64,000 bases of DNA from positions 1 through 64,000 of the forward strand of contig JACPFM010000011.1 in the NCBI GenBank assembly GCA_016182965.1. The letters run 5' to 3'. The position numbers and the translations under genes were made by a program. Below, one piece after another: positions 27,197 to 39,765 of this stretch. The notes under the pieces were generated by a model that was given only the letters and a program-made list of their open reading frames with translations, ran no database searches and was not told the DNA's origin. The DNA comes from Deltaproteobacteria bacterium. Its GTDB lineage: Bacteria > Myxococcota_A > Polyangia > Polyangiales > JADJMO01. Positions within the stretch are counted from its first letter, which is position 1; every line of letters begins with the position of its first letter.

Positions 27197-28617
27197 GGCT
27201 TCACCTCCAGGAGACGTCCGGCGCGCGGCGCGCCCTTCTTCGGGAGCACGATGGTGACGATGCGTTTGTCGGGCGCCAGCCACGTCGCGGCGGTCTTGCT
27301 CAGATCGGCGGCGGTGGCGCGCTCGTAGCGCGCGACGTCCTTGTCGAACCAGCCGGGGTCGCCGGTGGCGTGCGCGTAGGCGTTGAAGGCGTTGGCGCGC
27401 GAGGTGATCCGCTCGGCGTCGAAGATCAGGTTCGAGAGGATCTTGGCCTTGGCGCGCGCGAGCTCGTCGTCGGTCGGCGGCTTCTCGCGGACCTTCGCCA
27501 GCTCCTCGTCGACGAGCTTCAACACCGTCTTCGGGTCCTTGCCCTTCTTGACGGTGACCACGACCTCGAACTGGCTCGAGAGCATCGACGAGCCCTGGTA
27601 GGCGCTGACGTCCTGCGCGATCTGGAGGTCGTAGACCAGCCGCTTGAAGAGCCGGCTGGTCTTCCCCGACGACAGGACCTCGGCCAGCAGATCGAGCTCG
27701 CCGTCGCCGGGGGCGAACTGCGGCGGCGTCGGCCACGTGACGACCACGCGCGCGAGCTCGACGTCGGCCTCGACCTCGAGGCGCTTCTCGTGATCGAGCT
27801 TCACCGGCGTCGGACCCTTGGCCGGCTTCGGATCGGGACCGCGCGGGATCGCCTCGAAGTACTGCGCGATCAGCGCGCGCGCCGCCTTCTTGTCGATGTC
27901 GCCGGCGACCACCAGCGTCGCGTTGTTCGGGAGGTACCAGGTGCGGAAGAACGCCGTCACGTCCTGGAAGCTGGCGGCGTCGAGGTCCTGCGGCGTGCCG
28001 ATGGTCAGCCGGTGGTAGGGGTGGTCCTTCGGATAGAGCGCCTCGCGGATGAACTGGATCACGAGGCCATAGGGCGCGTTCTCGTAGTTCTGACGGCGCT
28101 CGTTCTTCACCACGTCGCGCTGCGACTTGAACGTGTCGTCGTTCGCGTGATCGAGCAGCCAGCCCATGCGATCGCTCTCGAGCCAGAGCGCGAGGGCGAG
28201 CTCGTTGGACGGGAGGGTCTCGTAGTAGTTGGTGCGATCGGTGTTGGTGGTGCCGTTGCGATCGCTCGAGCCGGCGCGCTCCAGGTACTTGAAGAACGTG
28301 TCCTCGGCGACGTGCTTGCTCCCCTGGAACATCACGTGCTCGAACAGGTGCGCGAAGCCGTTCTTGCCGGCCGGCTCGTCCTTGCTGCCGACGTGGTACC
28401 AGACGTTCACCGCGACCAGCGGCGTCTTGTGATCTTCGTGGAGGATCACCTCGAGGCCGTTGGACAGCACGTAGCGCTCGAACGACAGCGCGGGCGCGGC
28501 GACGGGGGTCGCGCCCGCGCGCGCGGACGGCGCGGGCGCCGACACCATCGCGAGGCTGACTGCGAGCGCCCCGAGCAGGCGAGTCACGGATCCGGAGGGC
28601 ATCGGGCGGGCGGGCAT
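27193..28617 (-). CDS. M16 zinc metallopeptidase, active subunit
   Basis: A 474-residue exported M16 peptidase. After a signal peptide (about 35 residues ending ARAGA) comes LSNGLEVILHEDHKTPLVAV, the family start, and the inverted zinc motif HLFEH (90-94) with the distal Glu expected in the helix around SERRQNYE-like NERRQNYENAPYG. It pairs with the inactive subunit encoded immediately downstream. ATG 28617 gives a basic N-region; ATG 28602 is an alternative and neither has a clear ribosome site. It is divergent from the Cys-rich lipoprotein gene, with only 56 bp between the start codons. Confidence 0.92.
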   Translation of the reverse strand: MPARPMPSGSVTRLLGALAVSLAMVSAPAPSARAGATPVAAPALSFERYVLSNGLEVILHEDHKTPLVAVNVWYHVGSKDEPAGKNGFAHLFEHVMFQGSKHVAEDTFFKYLERAGSSDRNGTTNTDRTNYYETLPSNELALALWLESDRMGWLLDHANDDTFKSQRDVVKNERRQNYENAPYGLVIQFIREALYPKDHPYHRLTIGTPQDLDAASFQDVTAFFRTWYLPNNATLVVAGDIDKKAARALIAQYFEAIPRGPDPKPAKGPTPVKLDHEKRLEVEADVELARVVVTWPTPPQFAPGDGELDLLAEVLSSGKTSRLFKRLVYDLQIAQDVSAYQGSSMLSSQFEVVVTVKKGKDPKTVLKLVDEELAKVREKPPTDDELARAKAKILSNLIFDAERITSRANAFNAYAHATGDPGWFDKDVARYERATAADLSKTAATWLAPDKRIVTIVLPKKGAPRAGRLLEVKP

Positions 28618-28673
28618 CGACACCAGGTAACGCAACGGTGACAGCGGGTCACGACGGCGCGTATCGTGAGCGC

Positions 28674-29168
28674 ATGGCACGTCCCATGCGCTTGGCGTTC
28701 GGCTCGTTGGCGGTGGCGATCCTCGGGTGGGCGGGCGCACAGGGGTGCGCCTCGGACGAAGAACCGTCGTGCCAGGCGGACACCGATTGTGTGAGCGCGA
28801 CGACGCCCTGCACCGTCGGCGTCTGCCGCGAGAGCAAGTGCGTGGCGCAGCCGGTGGCCGACGGCACGCGCCTGAAGGACCAGCCGCCAATCGCCGAGAA
28901 GCCGTGCATCTTGCTGCGCTGCAAGGCCGGCAAGGTCGAGGAGACCGCCGACGGATCGCGAACCCCCGATTTCATCGAGTGCAAGAAGCACATCTGCGAG
29001 GGCACCACGCTGACGACCGTGAACATCCTCGACGGCGTCGCGTGCGCCGGCGGCGGCGCGTGCCGCGGCGGTGTGTGCCTGCCCCCGGCCGACAGCGGCC
29101 CCGGCGACACCGGATCGACCGACACCGGCGGAGACGACACCGGCTCGACCGACGGCGCGAGCGACTGA
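28674..29168 (+). CDS. Cys-rich lipoprotein with Asp/Gly/Thr-rich tail
   Basis: A 164-residue lipoprotein (signal RLAFGSLAVAILGWAGAQGC). It holds about 14 Cys in spaced pairs such as CQADTDCVSATTPCTVGVC, resembling the disulfide-rich surface modules common in myxobacteria, and ends in DTGSTDTGGDDTGSTDGASD, a low-complexity acidic tail. Function is unknown; surface exposure is inferred. ATG 28674 and 28686 are both possible starts. A heptamer-repeat element begins just downstream. Confidence 0.78.
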   Translation: MARPMRLAFGSLAVAILGWAGAQGCASDEEPSCQADTDCVSATTPCTVGVCRESKCVAQPVADGTRLKDQPPIAEKPCILLRCKAGKVEETADGSRTPDFIECKKHICEGTTLTTVNILDGVACAGGGACRGGVCLPPADSGPGDTGSTDTGGDDTGSTDGASD

Positions 29169-29183
29169 CGGGCGGCGGCTGGC

Positions 29184-29326
29184 CAGCGGTCGCCATCGTG
29201 GGACACCGCCTGGCGGTCGCTCTGTCGGCTTGGTCGTCGGTCGTAGTCGTCAGTCGTCAGTCGTCAGTCGTCAGTCGTCAGTCGTCAGTCGTCAGTCGTC
29301 AGTCGTCAGCCCAGCCGAGCGGAGGA
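29184..29326 (+). repeat. dispersed element copy A with about nine CAGTCGT heptamers
   Basis: A 57-bp left flank (29184-29240) matches 48784-48840 at 47 of 57 positions without gaps. It is followed by a tandem array of the 7-mer CAGTCGT (29245-29309, about nine copies) and a right flank CAGCCCAGCCGAGCGGAGGA that matches copy B at 18 of 20. It lies between two convergent genes (stops at 29168 and 29366). Confidence 0.9.
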
Positions 29327-29365
29327 CTGCAGAATTTCCGGCGTTCCGCGATTGCGACCACGGAT

Positions 29366-29785
29366 TCAGCGCCGCGCGGACGCGAGCACCGCGTCGCGCA
29401 GCGCGCCCGCCGACTCGGGCGCGCCGATCATCGACACGTTCGGCGGCAGCGTCGCGTCCGGCTCCCCCTCGGACGCGACGAGCACCCGCGTCCGCGTGGC
29501 CGCCAGGAACTCCCACAAAGCTCGCGCCGTCGATGTGGTGCCGCACAGCACGACCTCGAAGCGGTCGCGCTGACAATGGAACTGCGCCGCATGCGTGCCT
29601 GCCGCGACCACGACGTGGAAGCGCGACGCGTCGAGCGCAGCGATCACGTGCGGGCGCAGGCCTGCGGCGTCTTCGACGTAGAGCACTTCCACACGCCGTC
29701 CGAATTGCGACAATGGGCGTAGGCGCGACATGGGGCGGCGCTCCGCACGGGCCGCCCGGGAGGTTCCCCGATCGTCAGACGTCAT
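29366..29785 (-). CDS. degenerate receiver-like protein
   Basis: A 139-residue protein whose middle (about 33-135) follows a response-regulator receiver layout: VEVLYVEDAAGLRPHV for the first strand and acidic pair, then VVLCGTTSTARALWEFL where the phospho-acceptor Asp should be, and RVLVASEGEP and IGAPES in later strands. With Asp replaced by Cys-Gly it is probably a pseudo-receiver. No DNA-binding domain is attached. ATG 29785 has GAGG upstream; ATG 29731 is an alternative. It is divergent from the lipoprotein gene at 29874. The receiver assignment is by pattern only. Confidence 0.6.
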   Translation of the reverse strand: MTSDDRGTSRAARAERRPMSRLRPLSQFGRRVEVLYVEDAAGLRPHVIAALDASRFHVVVAAGTHAAQFHCQRDRFEVVLCGTTSTARALWEFLAATRTRVLVASEGEPDATLPPNVSMIGAPESAGALRDAVLASARR

Positions 29786-29873
29786 GGCGCGGCCTCATGC
29801 AGGAGGGACGCCATGAGAGCTCAGCGCCTGCGGTGGCGCTCCGATTGCAGCGCGCGGCGAGCAGGAGGTCCCG

Positions 29874-30317
29874 ATGCGCACGCCGATCGTCACCTGGGGC
29901 ATCGTGGTGGCCGCGCTCGCGGCGTCGGGATGCAAGACCGAGCGCCGCGACCGGACCACGGACGGCGCGGGAACGCCCGGTGGCGCGTACGGTGGCGGTC
30001 CGCGGGCCACCGAGGTCCTCGTCGGCGGGCCGGGGGAGGATGCGCTGCGTCTCCACGCGACCTCGGCGCTCGACGTCCTGGTGTCCGCCCGCTGCGATCG
30101 CGCGCGGGCGTGCAGCTTCGGCGACCCGAGCGCGTCGTGCGCGACCGCCGCGGTCCTGGCCGAGAAGGAGCTCGACCTCGCGCACTGCCCCCGCGGCGTG
30201 GACGCAGCGGTGCTCTCCGACTGCGCGCGCGTGCTCCGCGACGCACCGTGCGACGTCGAGCCCGCCCGGCCCGAGACCTGTCACCTCACCCTGTTGTGCG
30301 GCGAGGTGACGCCGTGA
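29874..30317 (+). CDS. Cys-containing lipoprotein, first of a paralogous pair (DUF6184-like)
   Basis: A 147-residue lipoprotein (MRTPIVTWGIVVAALAASGC) with AGGAGG before the ATG. After a Gly-rich linker comes a helical domain with six Cys in the pattern ARCDRARAC...C...C...DC...PC...C. The next gene encodes the same pattern, so the two are diverged paralogs. The layout recalls small myxobacterial lipoproteins filed as DUF6184, but I am not certain. The stop overlaps the GTG of the next gene (30314-30317), indicating co-translation. Function unknown. Confidence 0.75.
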   Translation: MRTPIVTWGIVVAALAASGCKTERRDRTTDGAGTPGGAYGGGPRATEVLVGGPGEDALRLHATSALDVLVSARCDRARACSFGDPSASCATAAVLAEKELDLAHCPRGVDAAVLSDCARVLRDAPCDVEPARPETCHLTLLCGEVTP

Positions 30318-30844
30318 GCGTCCCCGCATGCAGGAGCGTCCGCGCCGTCCGCGTATGGAAGAGGATCGAGAGGGTCGCGCTCGCCTCTGCGCTGCTCACC
30401 GTCGCGTGCACGCGGCGCGAGGACGGCGACGAGCGGGCGCTGCAGGGCGTCGACGACAACGTGCGCGACTTCGGCCAGCTGAACGGCATCTTCGGCGACA
30501 ACGGGACCTCCATCGGAGAGGGTGAGGGCGGCAGCGACGAGGAGGCGCGCGGCGGCGGACCGCCCGAGGCGCGCGATCGCTCGTGGCCGTTCCAGGCGCG
30601 CGCCCGGCTCGTGAAGGCGCGCTGCGACGCCGCCGCGCGGTGCACCGGCGAGTCGCGGCGACGCTGCGCCGCGCGCGAGGAGGAGCGGCTCGCGAGCTGG
30701 CCGATCGACGCGTGCACGCAGATCGACGTCCGCCCGTGCATCGAGAGCGTCCGCATCGGCTGCTCCGGCGTGTCGTGGCAGCTCCCGCTGGCCTGCCGGG
30801 CCGACCGCGTCTGCCTCCCCGTCGTCAGCAAGCCGCTCGAGTGA
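30314..30844 (+). CDS. Cys-containing lipoprotein, second of the pair
   Basis: A 176-residue protein with a signal ending LASALLTVAC, an acidic linker (GEGEGGSDEE), then the six-Cys domain seen in its upstream neighbour: KARCDAAARCTG...RRCAAREEERLASWPIDACTQIDVRPCIESVRIGC. GTG 30314 overlaps the upstream stop. The TGA stop (30842-30844) is itself the first part of a heptamer repeat array, so the array starts exactly where the gene ends. Function unknown. Confidence 0.72.
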   Translation: MSVPACRSVRAVRVWKRIERVALASALLTVACTRREDGDERALQGVDDNVRDFGQLNGIFGDNGTSIGEGEGGSDEEARGGGPPEARDRSWPFQARARLVKARCDAAARCTGESRRRCAAREEERLASWPIDACTQIDVRPCIESVRIGCSGVSWQLPLACRADRVCLPVVSKPLE

Positions 30845-30873
30845 GTCGTCAGTCGTCAGTCGCCAGTCGTCAG
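30842..30873 (+). repeat. CAGTCGT heptamer array at a stop codon
   Basis: About four copies of the 7-mer in plus orientation, one degenerate (CGCCAGT), starting at the stop codon TGA of the lipoprotein gene. It faces the inverted array at 30996-31063 across 120 bp. Confidence 0.9.
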
Positions 30874-30923
30874 CACGAGAGCGTCGACGCGGCCCGGAGA
30901 TCGAGAGGCTTTTCTCCGGGGTT

Positions 30924-30942
30924 CCAGGGGCTTGGCCCCTGG
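30924..30942. repeat. hairpin between facing arrays
   Basis: Perfect 8-bp inverted repeat CCAGGGGC / GCCCCTGG with a TTG loop. It sits between two convergent genes and could end transcription from either side. Confidence 0.5.
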
Positions 30943-30972
30943 TTCGACCTTCGACCTTTCGACCTTCGACCA
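30943..30972. repeat. TCGACCT-type heptamer array, copy 1
   Basis: Four near copies of a 7-bp unit of the type TCGACCT, one with an extra T. It belongs to a second heptamer family whose other copy is at 31907-31977. Confidence 0.8.
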
Positions 30973-30995
30973 AGCTCGACGAAAGCTTCACACGC

Positions 30996-31063
30996 ACTGA
31001 CGACTGACGACTGACGACTGACGACTGACGACTGACGACTGAACGACTGACGACTGACGACTA
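30996..31063 (-). repeat. inverted heptamer array (ACTGACG on plus strand) at a stop codon
   Basis: Eight copies of ACTGACG (reverse complement of the CAGTCGT register) plus a partial unit ending ACTAG. One copy has an extra A. On the minus strand the array begins at the TAG stop of the DUF4272 gene (31061-31063). With 30842-30873 it forms large inverted arms between convergent genes. Confidence 0.92.
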
Positions 31064-31843
31064 GGTATCCGTCGGCGCGTCGTCCCACGCGTCGTCGGGC
31101 GCGTTGCCCACGAGCCACTCGAGCGCGCGGTGTCGCTCGATCGCGATCGAGCGCACCTCGTGGAAGGCGTCGTCCGGGAGCGCGCGGTAGGCCTGGTCCC
31201 GCGCGGGGAAGTCGCCGTCGATCGCGCGCGGAATGGTGCCCTCGGCGAACGCGTGCGCCGCGGTCAGCCGCACGATGTCGTCGAGCGAGGAGATGCCCGG
31301 CTTCTTCAGCTCGTCGGGCAGCGCGAAGCCGTTCTCCTGCAGCTCGCGCGTGCGAGCGCGCCAGTGCCACAGCTCCGCCGCGGCGCGCGCCGTATGGAGC
31401 TCCTCGGCCGGCCGCAGGGTCACGCCCTCGCGGAACATGGCCAGCGCCTTCGGGTTCGGGATCGCGTCGAGCAGCGAAGGCTCGACCTGCAGGTCCCACG
31501 CAGGCAGCTCCGGCAAGAGGCCGAGCGCCCAAGCCAGCATCGCCATGCCTTCGACCGCCCAGCTCGCGTCGATCTGCTGCTGCTCGGCCATGGTGATGAG
31601 CGTCGCCTCGGAGAGCTCGCGCTCCCTCGGCGTGAGCGCGTCGAAGACCGGCGTGTCGTAGATCGGCGTCCAGAACGCGTCGCGCGCCTCGTCGGCCTTC
31701 TCGTCCATGCGCGCCCGCTCCTCGGCGTTGGCGCGCGCCCGCAAGGCGGCGACGACGTCGCGCGGCGGCGCGCCGAGCGCGTAGACGACGCAGGCCTTGA
31801 GGGTGACGAGGCGATCGGCGACGGTCGCGGCGCTGGGTGCCAT
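31061..31843 (-). CDS. DUF4272 domain protein
   Basis: A 260-residue cytosolic protein. It fits DUF4272 by the helical [20 protein letters not shown] segment (about 98-117) and the preceding pattern of charged helices; the function of this family is not known. ATG 31843 is chosen because the sequence upstream in frame is repeat-derived. The stop codon TAG lies inside a heptamer array. It is divergent from the helicase gene, sharing a 248-bp spacer that contains the second heptamer family. Confidence 0.8.
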   Translation of the reverse strand: MAPSAATVADRLVTLKACVVYALGAPPRDVVAALRARANAEERARMDEKADEARDAFWTPIYDTPVFDALTPRERELSEATLITMAEQQQIDASWAVEGMAMLAWALGLLPELPAWDLQVEPSLLDAIPNPKALAMFREGVTLRPAEELHTARAAAELWHWRARTRELQENGFALPDELKKPGISSLDDIVRLTAAHAFAEGTIPRAIDGDFPARDQAYRALPDDAFHEVRSIAIERHRALEWLVGNAPDDAWDDAPTDT

Positions 31844-31906
31844 CGGCGCGTCTATACCAGTCGCCGCCGTCGTTGGACATCGACCCTGCGCCCACTCGCT
31901 CCACCC

Positions 31907-31977
31907 GGGTCGAAGGTCGAAGGTCGAAGCCCGCCCCATTCCTCCTTCGTTCGACCTTCGACGTTCGACGTTCGACC
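31907..31977. repeat. TCGACCT-type heptamer arrays in inverted arrangement, copy 2
   Basis: Plus strand 31907-31929 carries about three GTCGAAG-type 7-mers; 31945-31977 carries the reverse complement type (TTCGACC / TTCGACG), about four units. The arms can pair across a 15-bp spacer. The element lies in the spacer between the divergently transcribed DUF4272 and helicase genes. Confidence 0.85.
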
Positions 31978-32091
31978 GGGCATGAGCGGCCGAGGGAGCG
32001 GCATGGCCGACGATCGCGCGCGCTGATCCGGCACGCGGATGTCGGACGGTCTTGCTGCGCGATGGGCGCCGTCCGAGGTCTTCGGTCGACC

Positions 32092-34596
32092 ATGTCTCCT
32101 CCCCCGCTCGCCGCGCCGCCGCCCGGCGCCACCGCCGACGAGCTGCTCGATCGCTTCCTCGCCTACGTCGACGGGCTCGGCCTCGAGCTCTACCCCGCGC
32201 AGGAGGAGGCGATCCTCGAGATCTTCGCGGGCAAGAACGTCATCCTCAACACGCCGACCGGGTCGGGCAAGTCGCTGGTGGCCGTCGCCATGCACTTCGC
32301 GGCGCTCGCCCGCGACGGGCGCAGCTACTACACGTCGCCGATCAAGGCGCTGGTCAGCGAGAAGTTCTTCGCGCTGTGCAAGGACTTCGGGCCGGAGAAC
32401 GTCGGCATGGTCACCGGCGACGCGCGGGTGAACCCCGACGCGCCGATCATCTGCTGCACCGCCGAGATCCTGGCCAACCGCGCGCTCCGTCAGGGCGAGG
32501 ATCTCGACGTCGACGCCGTGATCCTCGATGAGTTCCACTACTACGCCGACCGCGATCGCGGGTGGGCGTGGCAGGTGCCGCTCCTCACGTTGCCGCAGGC
32601 GCGCTTCCTGCTGATGAGCGCGACGCTCGGGCCGGTCGATCGGTTCGTCGAGGAGCTCAGGCGGCGCACCGGCACCGAGGCGACGGTCGTCCGCGGGATG
32701 AAGCGCCCGGTGCCGCTCGAGCTCGAGTACCGCGAGTCGCCGCTGCACGAGACGGTCGCCTCGCTCGTGTCGCAGGGGCGCGCGCCGATCTACCTCGTGA
32801 ACTTCACCCAGCGCGCGTGCGCCGAGGTCGCGCAGGACCTCTTGTCGCAGGACCTCGCGAGCAAGGACGACAAGCGCGCCATCGCCGACGTGCTGTCCCA
32901 GGTGCGCTTCGACTCGCCGTACGGCAAGGAGATCCAGCGGTTCCTGCGGCAGGGGGTCGCCGTGCACCACGCCGGCCTGCTGCCGAAGTACCGGCTCCTC
33001 GTCGAGAAGCTCGCGCAGCGCGGGTTGTTGAAGGTGATCAGCGGCACCGACACGCTCGGCGTCGGGGTGAACATCCCGATCCGCACCGTGCTCTTCACGC
33101 GCCTCTGCAAGTACGACGGCGAGAAGACGGTCATCCTCCCGGTCCGCGACTTCCAGCAGATCGCCGGGCGCGCGGGCCGCAAGGGCTTCGACGACAAGGG
33201 CTGGGTGGTCGTGCAGGCGCCCGAGCACGTCATCGAGAACATCCGCATCGACGAGAAGGCGGCGAAGGACCCGAGCAAGAAGAAGAAGCTCGTGCGCAAG
33301 AAGCCGCCGGAGTTCGGCTATCTGCACTGGGACCGCGGCACCTTCGAGAAGCTGAGCACCTCGCAGCCGGAGCCGCTGACGTCGCGCTTCCAGCTCGGGC
33401 ACGGGATGCTCCTGAACGTCCTCGAGCGCGAGCGCGGCGGCTGCAAGGCGATCGTGAAGCTGGTGCGCGACAGCCACGAGACGCCCGCCAACAAGCGGCA
33501 GCTGCGCGCGCACGGGCTTCAGCTGTGGCAGTCGCTGCTCGACGCCGAGATCGTGCAGCGCGTCGACGGCAAGCTGCGCGTCAACCTCGATCTGCAGGAG
33601 GACTTCTCGCTCCACCACGCGCTGTCGCTGTGGCTCGTCGACACGCTCCCGCGGCTCGATCTCGGGGCCGACACCTACGCGCTCGACGTGCTCACCCTGG
33701 CCGAGTCGATCGTCGAGAACCCCGACGTCATCCTCCGCGCGCAGCTCGAGAAGCTGCGGTCTGAGACGTTCGCGAGGCTCAAGGCCGAGGGCGTCGAGTT
33801 CGACGATCGCAAGGCGGCCCTCGAGGAGCTCGAGTACCCGAAGCCGCTCCGCGAGTTCGTCTACGACACCTACAACGCGTTCGCCCGCCTGCACCCGTGG
33901 GTCGGCGAAAACATCCGCCCCAAGAGCGTCGCGCGCGAGATGTTCGAGACGCTGCAGACCTTCTCCGGCTACGTGAAGGAGTACGGCCTGCAGCGGTCGG
34001 AGGGCGTGCTGCTCCGGTATCTGTCCGAGGTCTACAAGGTGATGGTCCAGACGGTGCCCGCGCCGGCGAAGAACGACGCGGTCGACGACGTCACCGCCTA
34101 CCTCGGCGCGATCGTGCGCGGCACCGACGCGAGCCTGCTCGAGGAGTGGGAGCGACTGCGCGATCCGACGTACGTGCCGCCGCCGATCGAGGAGCGCGCT
34201 GTCGAGACCTCCGACGTCACCCGCGACGAGCGCGGGTTCACCGTGCTGGTGCGCAACGCGATGTTCCGCATCGTGCAGGCGATGGCCGCCGGCGACACCA
34301 CCGCCCTGCTCGAGGCGATCGCCCCCGAAGATCCCGACGGCACGCCGTGGACGCGCGAGCGCTGGCTCGCCGAGCGCGCAGCGTTCGACGAAGACCACCC
34401 CGCCTTGCGCACCGACCCGACCGCGCGCGTGCCGTCGCTCACGCGCATCGACAAGCGACCCGACGCGTGGGAGGTGCAGCAGATCCTCCCCGACGCCGAG
34501 GGCGACGACGACTGGTTCCTCGAGGCGCGCATCGACCTGGCGCGCGCGAAGGACGCGGGCGAGCCGGTGGTGGCGCTCCGACGAGTCGCCCGCTGA
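32092..34596 (+). CDS. Ski2-like superfamily 2 RNA helicase with DUF3516-type C-terminus
   Basis: An 834-residue helicase. Motif [10 protein letters not shown] (about 48-56), Ia [11 protein letters not shown], motif II DEFHYY (a DEVH-type variant as in Ski2-like enzymes), III SATLG, then motif V region [14 protein letters not shown] and [12 protein letters not shown]. The C-terminal 400 residues match the bacterial helicases filed with DUF3516. The probable role is RNA unwinding in turnover or ribosome work; no partner is evident nearby. ATG 32092 is favoured; ATG 32062 is in frame. Confidence 0.9.
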   Translation: MSPPPLAAPPPGATADELLDRFLAYVDGLGLELYPAQEEAILEIFAGKNVILNTPTGSGKSLVAVAMHFAALARDGRSYYTSPIKALVSEKFFALCKDFGPENVGMVTGDARVNPDAPIICCTAEILANRALRQGEDLDVDAVILDEFHYYADRDRGWAWQVPLLTLPQARFLLMSATLGPVDRFVEELRRRTGTEATVVRGMKRPVPLELEYRESPLHETVASLVSQGRAPIYLVNFTQRACAEVAQDLLSQDLASKDDKRAIADVLSQVRFDSPYGKEIQRFLRQGVAVHHAGLLPKYRLLVEKLAQRGLLKVISGTDTLGVGVNIPIRTVLFTRLCKYDGEKTVILPVRDFQQIAGRAGRKGFDDKGWVVVQAPEHVIENIRIDEKAAKDPSKKKKLVRKKPPEFGYLHWDRGTFEKLSTSQPEPLTSRFQLGHGMLLNVLERERGGCKAIVKLVRDSHETPANKRQLRAHGLQLWQSLLDAEIVQRVDGKLRVNLDLQEDFSLHHALSLWLVDTLPRLDLGADTYALDVLTLAESIVENPDVILRAQLEKLRSETFARLKAEGVEFDDRKAALEELEYPKPLREFVYDTYNAFARLHPWVGENIRPKSVAREMFETLQTFSGYVKEYGLQRSEGVLLRYLSEVYKVMVQTVPAPAKNDAVDDVTAYLGAIVRGTDASLLEEWERLRDPTYVPPPIEERAVETSDVTRDERGFTVLVRNAMFRIVQAMAAGDTTALLEAIAPEDPDGTPWTRERWLAERAAFDEDHPALRTDPTARVPSLTRIDKRPDAWEVQQILPDAEGDDDWFLEARIDLARAKDAGEPVVALRRVAR

Positions 34597-34643
34597 CGGC
34601 GAGGTGACGGCCAAGGGACGCGCCCGTCCGGTGTCGGAGGGGC

Positions 34644-35501
34644 ATGGCCCGGTGGGGAGCGTTGGTCGCGGTCGCGCTGGTCGTTCCGCTGTCGGCCCGG
34701 CACGGCACCAGCGCGCCGGCGTCGTGCCCGCCAGCGCCCGGGCTCCATCGCTCCGCGCGCGCCTACCGGGTCGCGCACGTCGTGGTGCCGCTGTGCGACA
34801 ACGAGCACCAGGGCATCGTCCCGGTGTCGAAGGCGCTCGGCGACGGCAAGGACCTCGATCGCAACCTGTACTGGGGCGCGGGCTACGGCTTCCGCACCTT
34901 CTTTCGCACGTCGCCGGCGTGGCGCGAGCTCGACGTGTCGACCGCTCCCTCGTCGAAGGCGGTGCTGCAGCGCGTGGCCTTCGCGCGCGGCGACGCGTAC
35001 GTGGTCGCCGACGCGTACGACGGCGCACGGATGGACGCCGCGCTCGACGACTTCATCCGTTACGCCGCCGGCGCACGCGCCGAAGACGTCGAGGTCGCGC
35101 CGCGCGCGAAGAAGGGCGAGCCGCCTGCGCCGCGGGTTCCGGTCGAGGCGGGTGGGCGCGCCGACGCGGTCGCCTTCGTCGGACACGACGGCCTGATGGA
35201 CGACCTCGCGCCCGTGGTGCCGTCGACGACCGGCGATCGCCCCGCCGGGGCGATCGTCGTGGCCTGCTTCAGTCGGTCGTGGTTTTCCCCCCTATTGAAG
35301 AAGGCGAACGTCACGCTGTGGGTCGGCACGACGAACCTGCTCTCGGCCGAGTCGTACTCGGTCGAGGCCGCGCTGCGCGCGTGGGTCGACGGCGGCGCGC
35401 CCGAGGCGATGCGCGTCGCGGCCGGCAAGGCGTACGCGAAGTACCAGAACATCAGCGAGGGGTCGGGGCTCGGCCTGTTCGCGACCGGGACGAAGCCCTG
35501 A
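34644..35501 (+). CDS. exported protein of unknown function
   Basis: A 285-residue protein with a signal peptide (MARWGALVAVALVVPLSARHG) and GGAGGGGC before ATG 34644. The mature part contains VVPLCDNEHQGIVPVSKALGDG and YVVADAYDGARMDAALDDFI, then WVGTTNLLSAESYSVEAAL. I know this type from uncharacterised envelope proteins but no named family or catalytic motif is evident. It follows the helicase by 47 bp in the same direction and may be co-transcribed. Confidence 0.75.
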   Translation: MARWGALVAVALVVPLSARHGTSAPASCPPAPGLHRSARAYRVAHVVVPLCDNEHQGIVPVSKALGDGKDLDRNLYWGAGYGFRTFFRTSPAWRELDVSTAPSSKAVLQRVAFARGDAYVVADAYDGARMDAALDDFIRYAAGARAEDVEVAPRAKKGEPPAPRVPVEAGGRADAVAFVGHDGLMDDLAPVVPSTTGDRPAGAIVVACFSRSWFSPLLKKANVTLWVGTTNLLSAESYSVEAALRAWVDGGAPEAMRVAAGKAYAKYQNISEGSGLGLFATGTKP

Positions 35502-35571
35502 CGGTCGAGGCCGACACGCGGCACGCATCTTCCAGCCCTCCGCACCGGCAATTTCTCCGACGGAGGGACCG

Positions 35572-36105
35572 ATGATTTTTGCACCCAGGATGCGCATCGA
35601 CATCGGCACGGCCGTGTCTCTCGCCATCGGTGCGTTCGCCGCCGGCGCAGGGCTCGCGTTCTTCTTCGACGCGCGCAACGGCGGCCGCAGGCGCGCGCTG
35701 CTCCGCGATCAGCTCGTGCACACCCGCAACGTGGCGCGCAGGGAGCTGCATTTCCGCACGCGCGACCTGAGCAACCGCGCGCGCGGCACCATCGCCGAGG
35801 CCCGTCGCTTCGTCGCGCGCGAAGAGGTCTCCGACGACGTGCTGGTCGAGCGCGTCCGCGCGAAGCTCGGGCACGTCTGCTCGCACGCGGGCGCGATCGA
35901 GGTGAAGGCGAAGGCCGAGGGCACGATCGAGCTCAAGGGGCCGATCCCCGCGATCGAGTACCCGCAGGTGCTCGCGGCCATCCGGCTCGTTCCCGGCGTG
36001 CACCACATCGACGACGACCTCGAGGTCCAGGGCTTCAAGGGCGCGGAGCCGTCGTTGCAGGGTCGGGAGGAGCGGCAGGGCGACGCTCGGGAGAGCATCG
36101 TCTGA
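35572..36105 (+). CDS. membrane-anchored BON-domain protein
   Basis: A 177-residue protein with an N-terminal membrane helix (about 10-31, TAVSLAIGAFAAGAGLAFFF), a basic YtxH-like linker with repeated Arg (32-80) and a C-terminal BON fold (about 88-155; VRAKLGHVCSHAGAIEVKAKAEG, then GVHHIDDDLEV). BON domains bind phospholipid or other envelope partners and often appear in stress proteins. GGAGGGACC precedes the ATG. Function is inferred from domains only. Confidence 0.85.
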   Translation: MIFAPRMRIDIGTAVSLAIGAFAAGAGLAFFFDARNGGRRRALLRDQLVHTRNVARRELHFRTRDLSNRARGTIAEARRFVAREEVSDDVLVERVRAKLGHVCSHAGAIEVKAKAEGTIELKGPIPAIEYPQVLAAIRLVPGVHHIDDDLEVQGFKGAEPSLQGREERQGDARESIV

Positions 36106-36145
36106 GCAGGGCCTCGTCGGAACAGCGGCGCCCCGCCTCGACCGT

Positions 36146-36189
36146 ACGTGACCGTCGCGTCACGGCCGGATTCCGGTAGTCTGTCCGCG
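36146..36189 (+). promoter_or_regulatory. inverted repeat upstream of the kinase-AAA-TPR gene
   Basis: CGTGAC and GTCACG separated by six bases (about 36147-36164) lie 25 bp before the start codon, with a -10-like TAGTCT at about 36177-36182. This may be an operator; there is no clear -35. Confidence 0.3.
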
Positions 36190-39690
<3,501 letters not shown>

Positions 39691-39765
39691 GCCGCTGCGC
39701 GCGACTCGGCGACGACTCGGTGATGGCGCTCCACGCGCCGTCTGCTAGAAGGGCCGGCCTCGAGG

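Noticed and set aside
29245..29309. Heptamer array as a CRISPR
   Set aside because: Units are contiguous 7-mers without spacers, and no cas genes are nearby.
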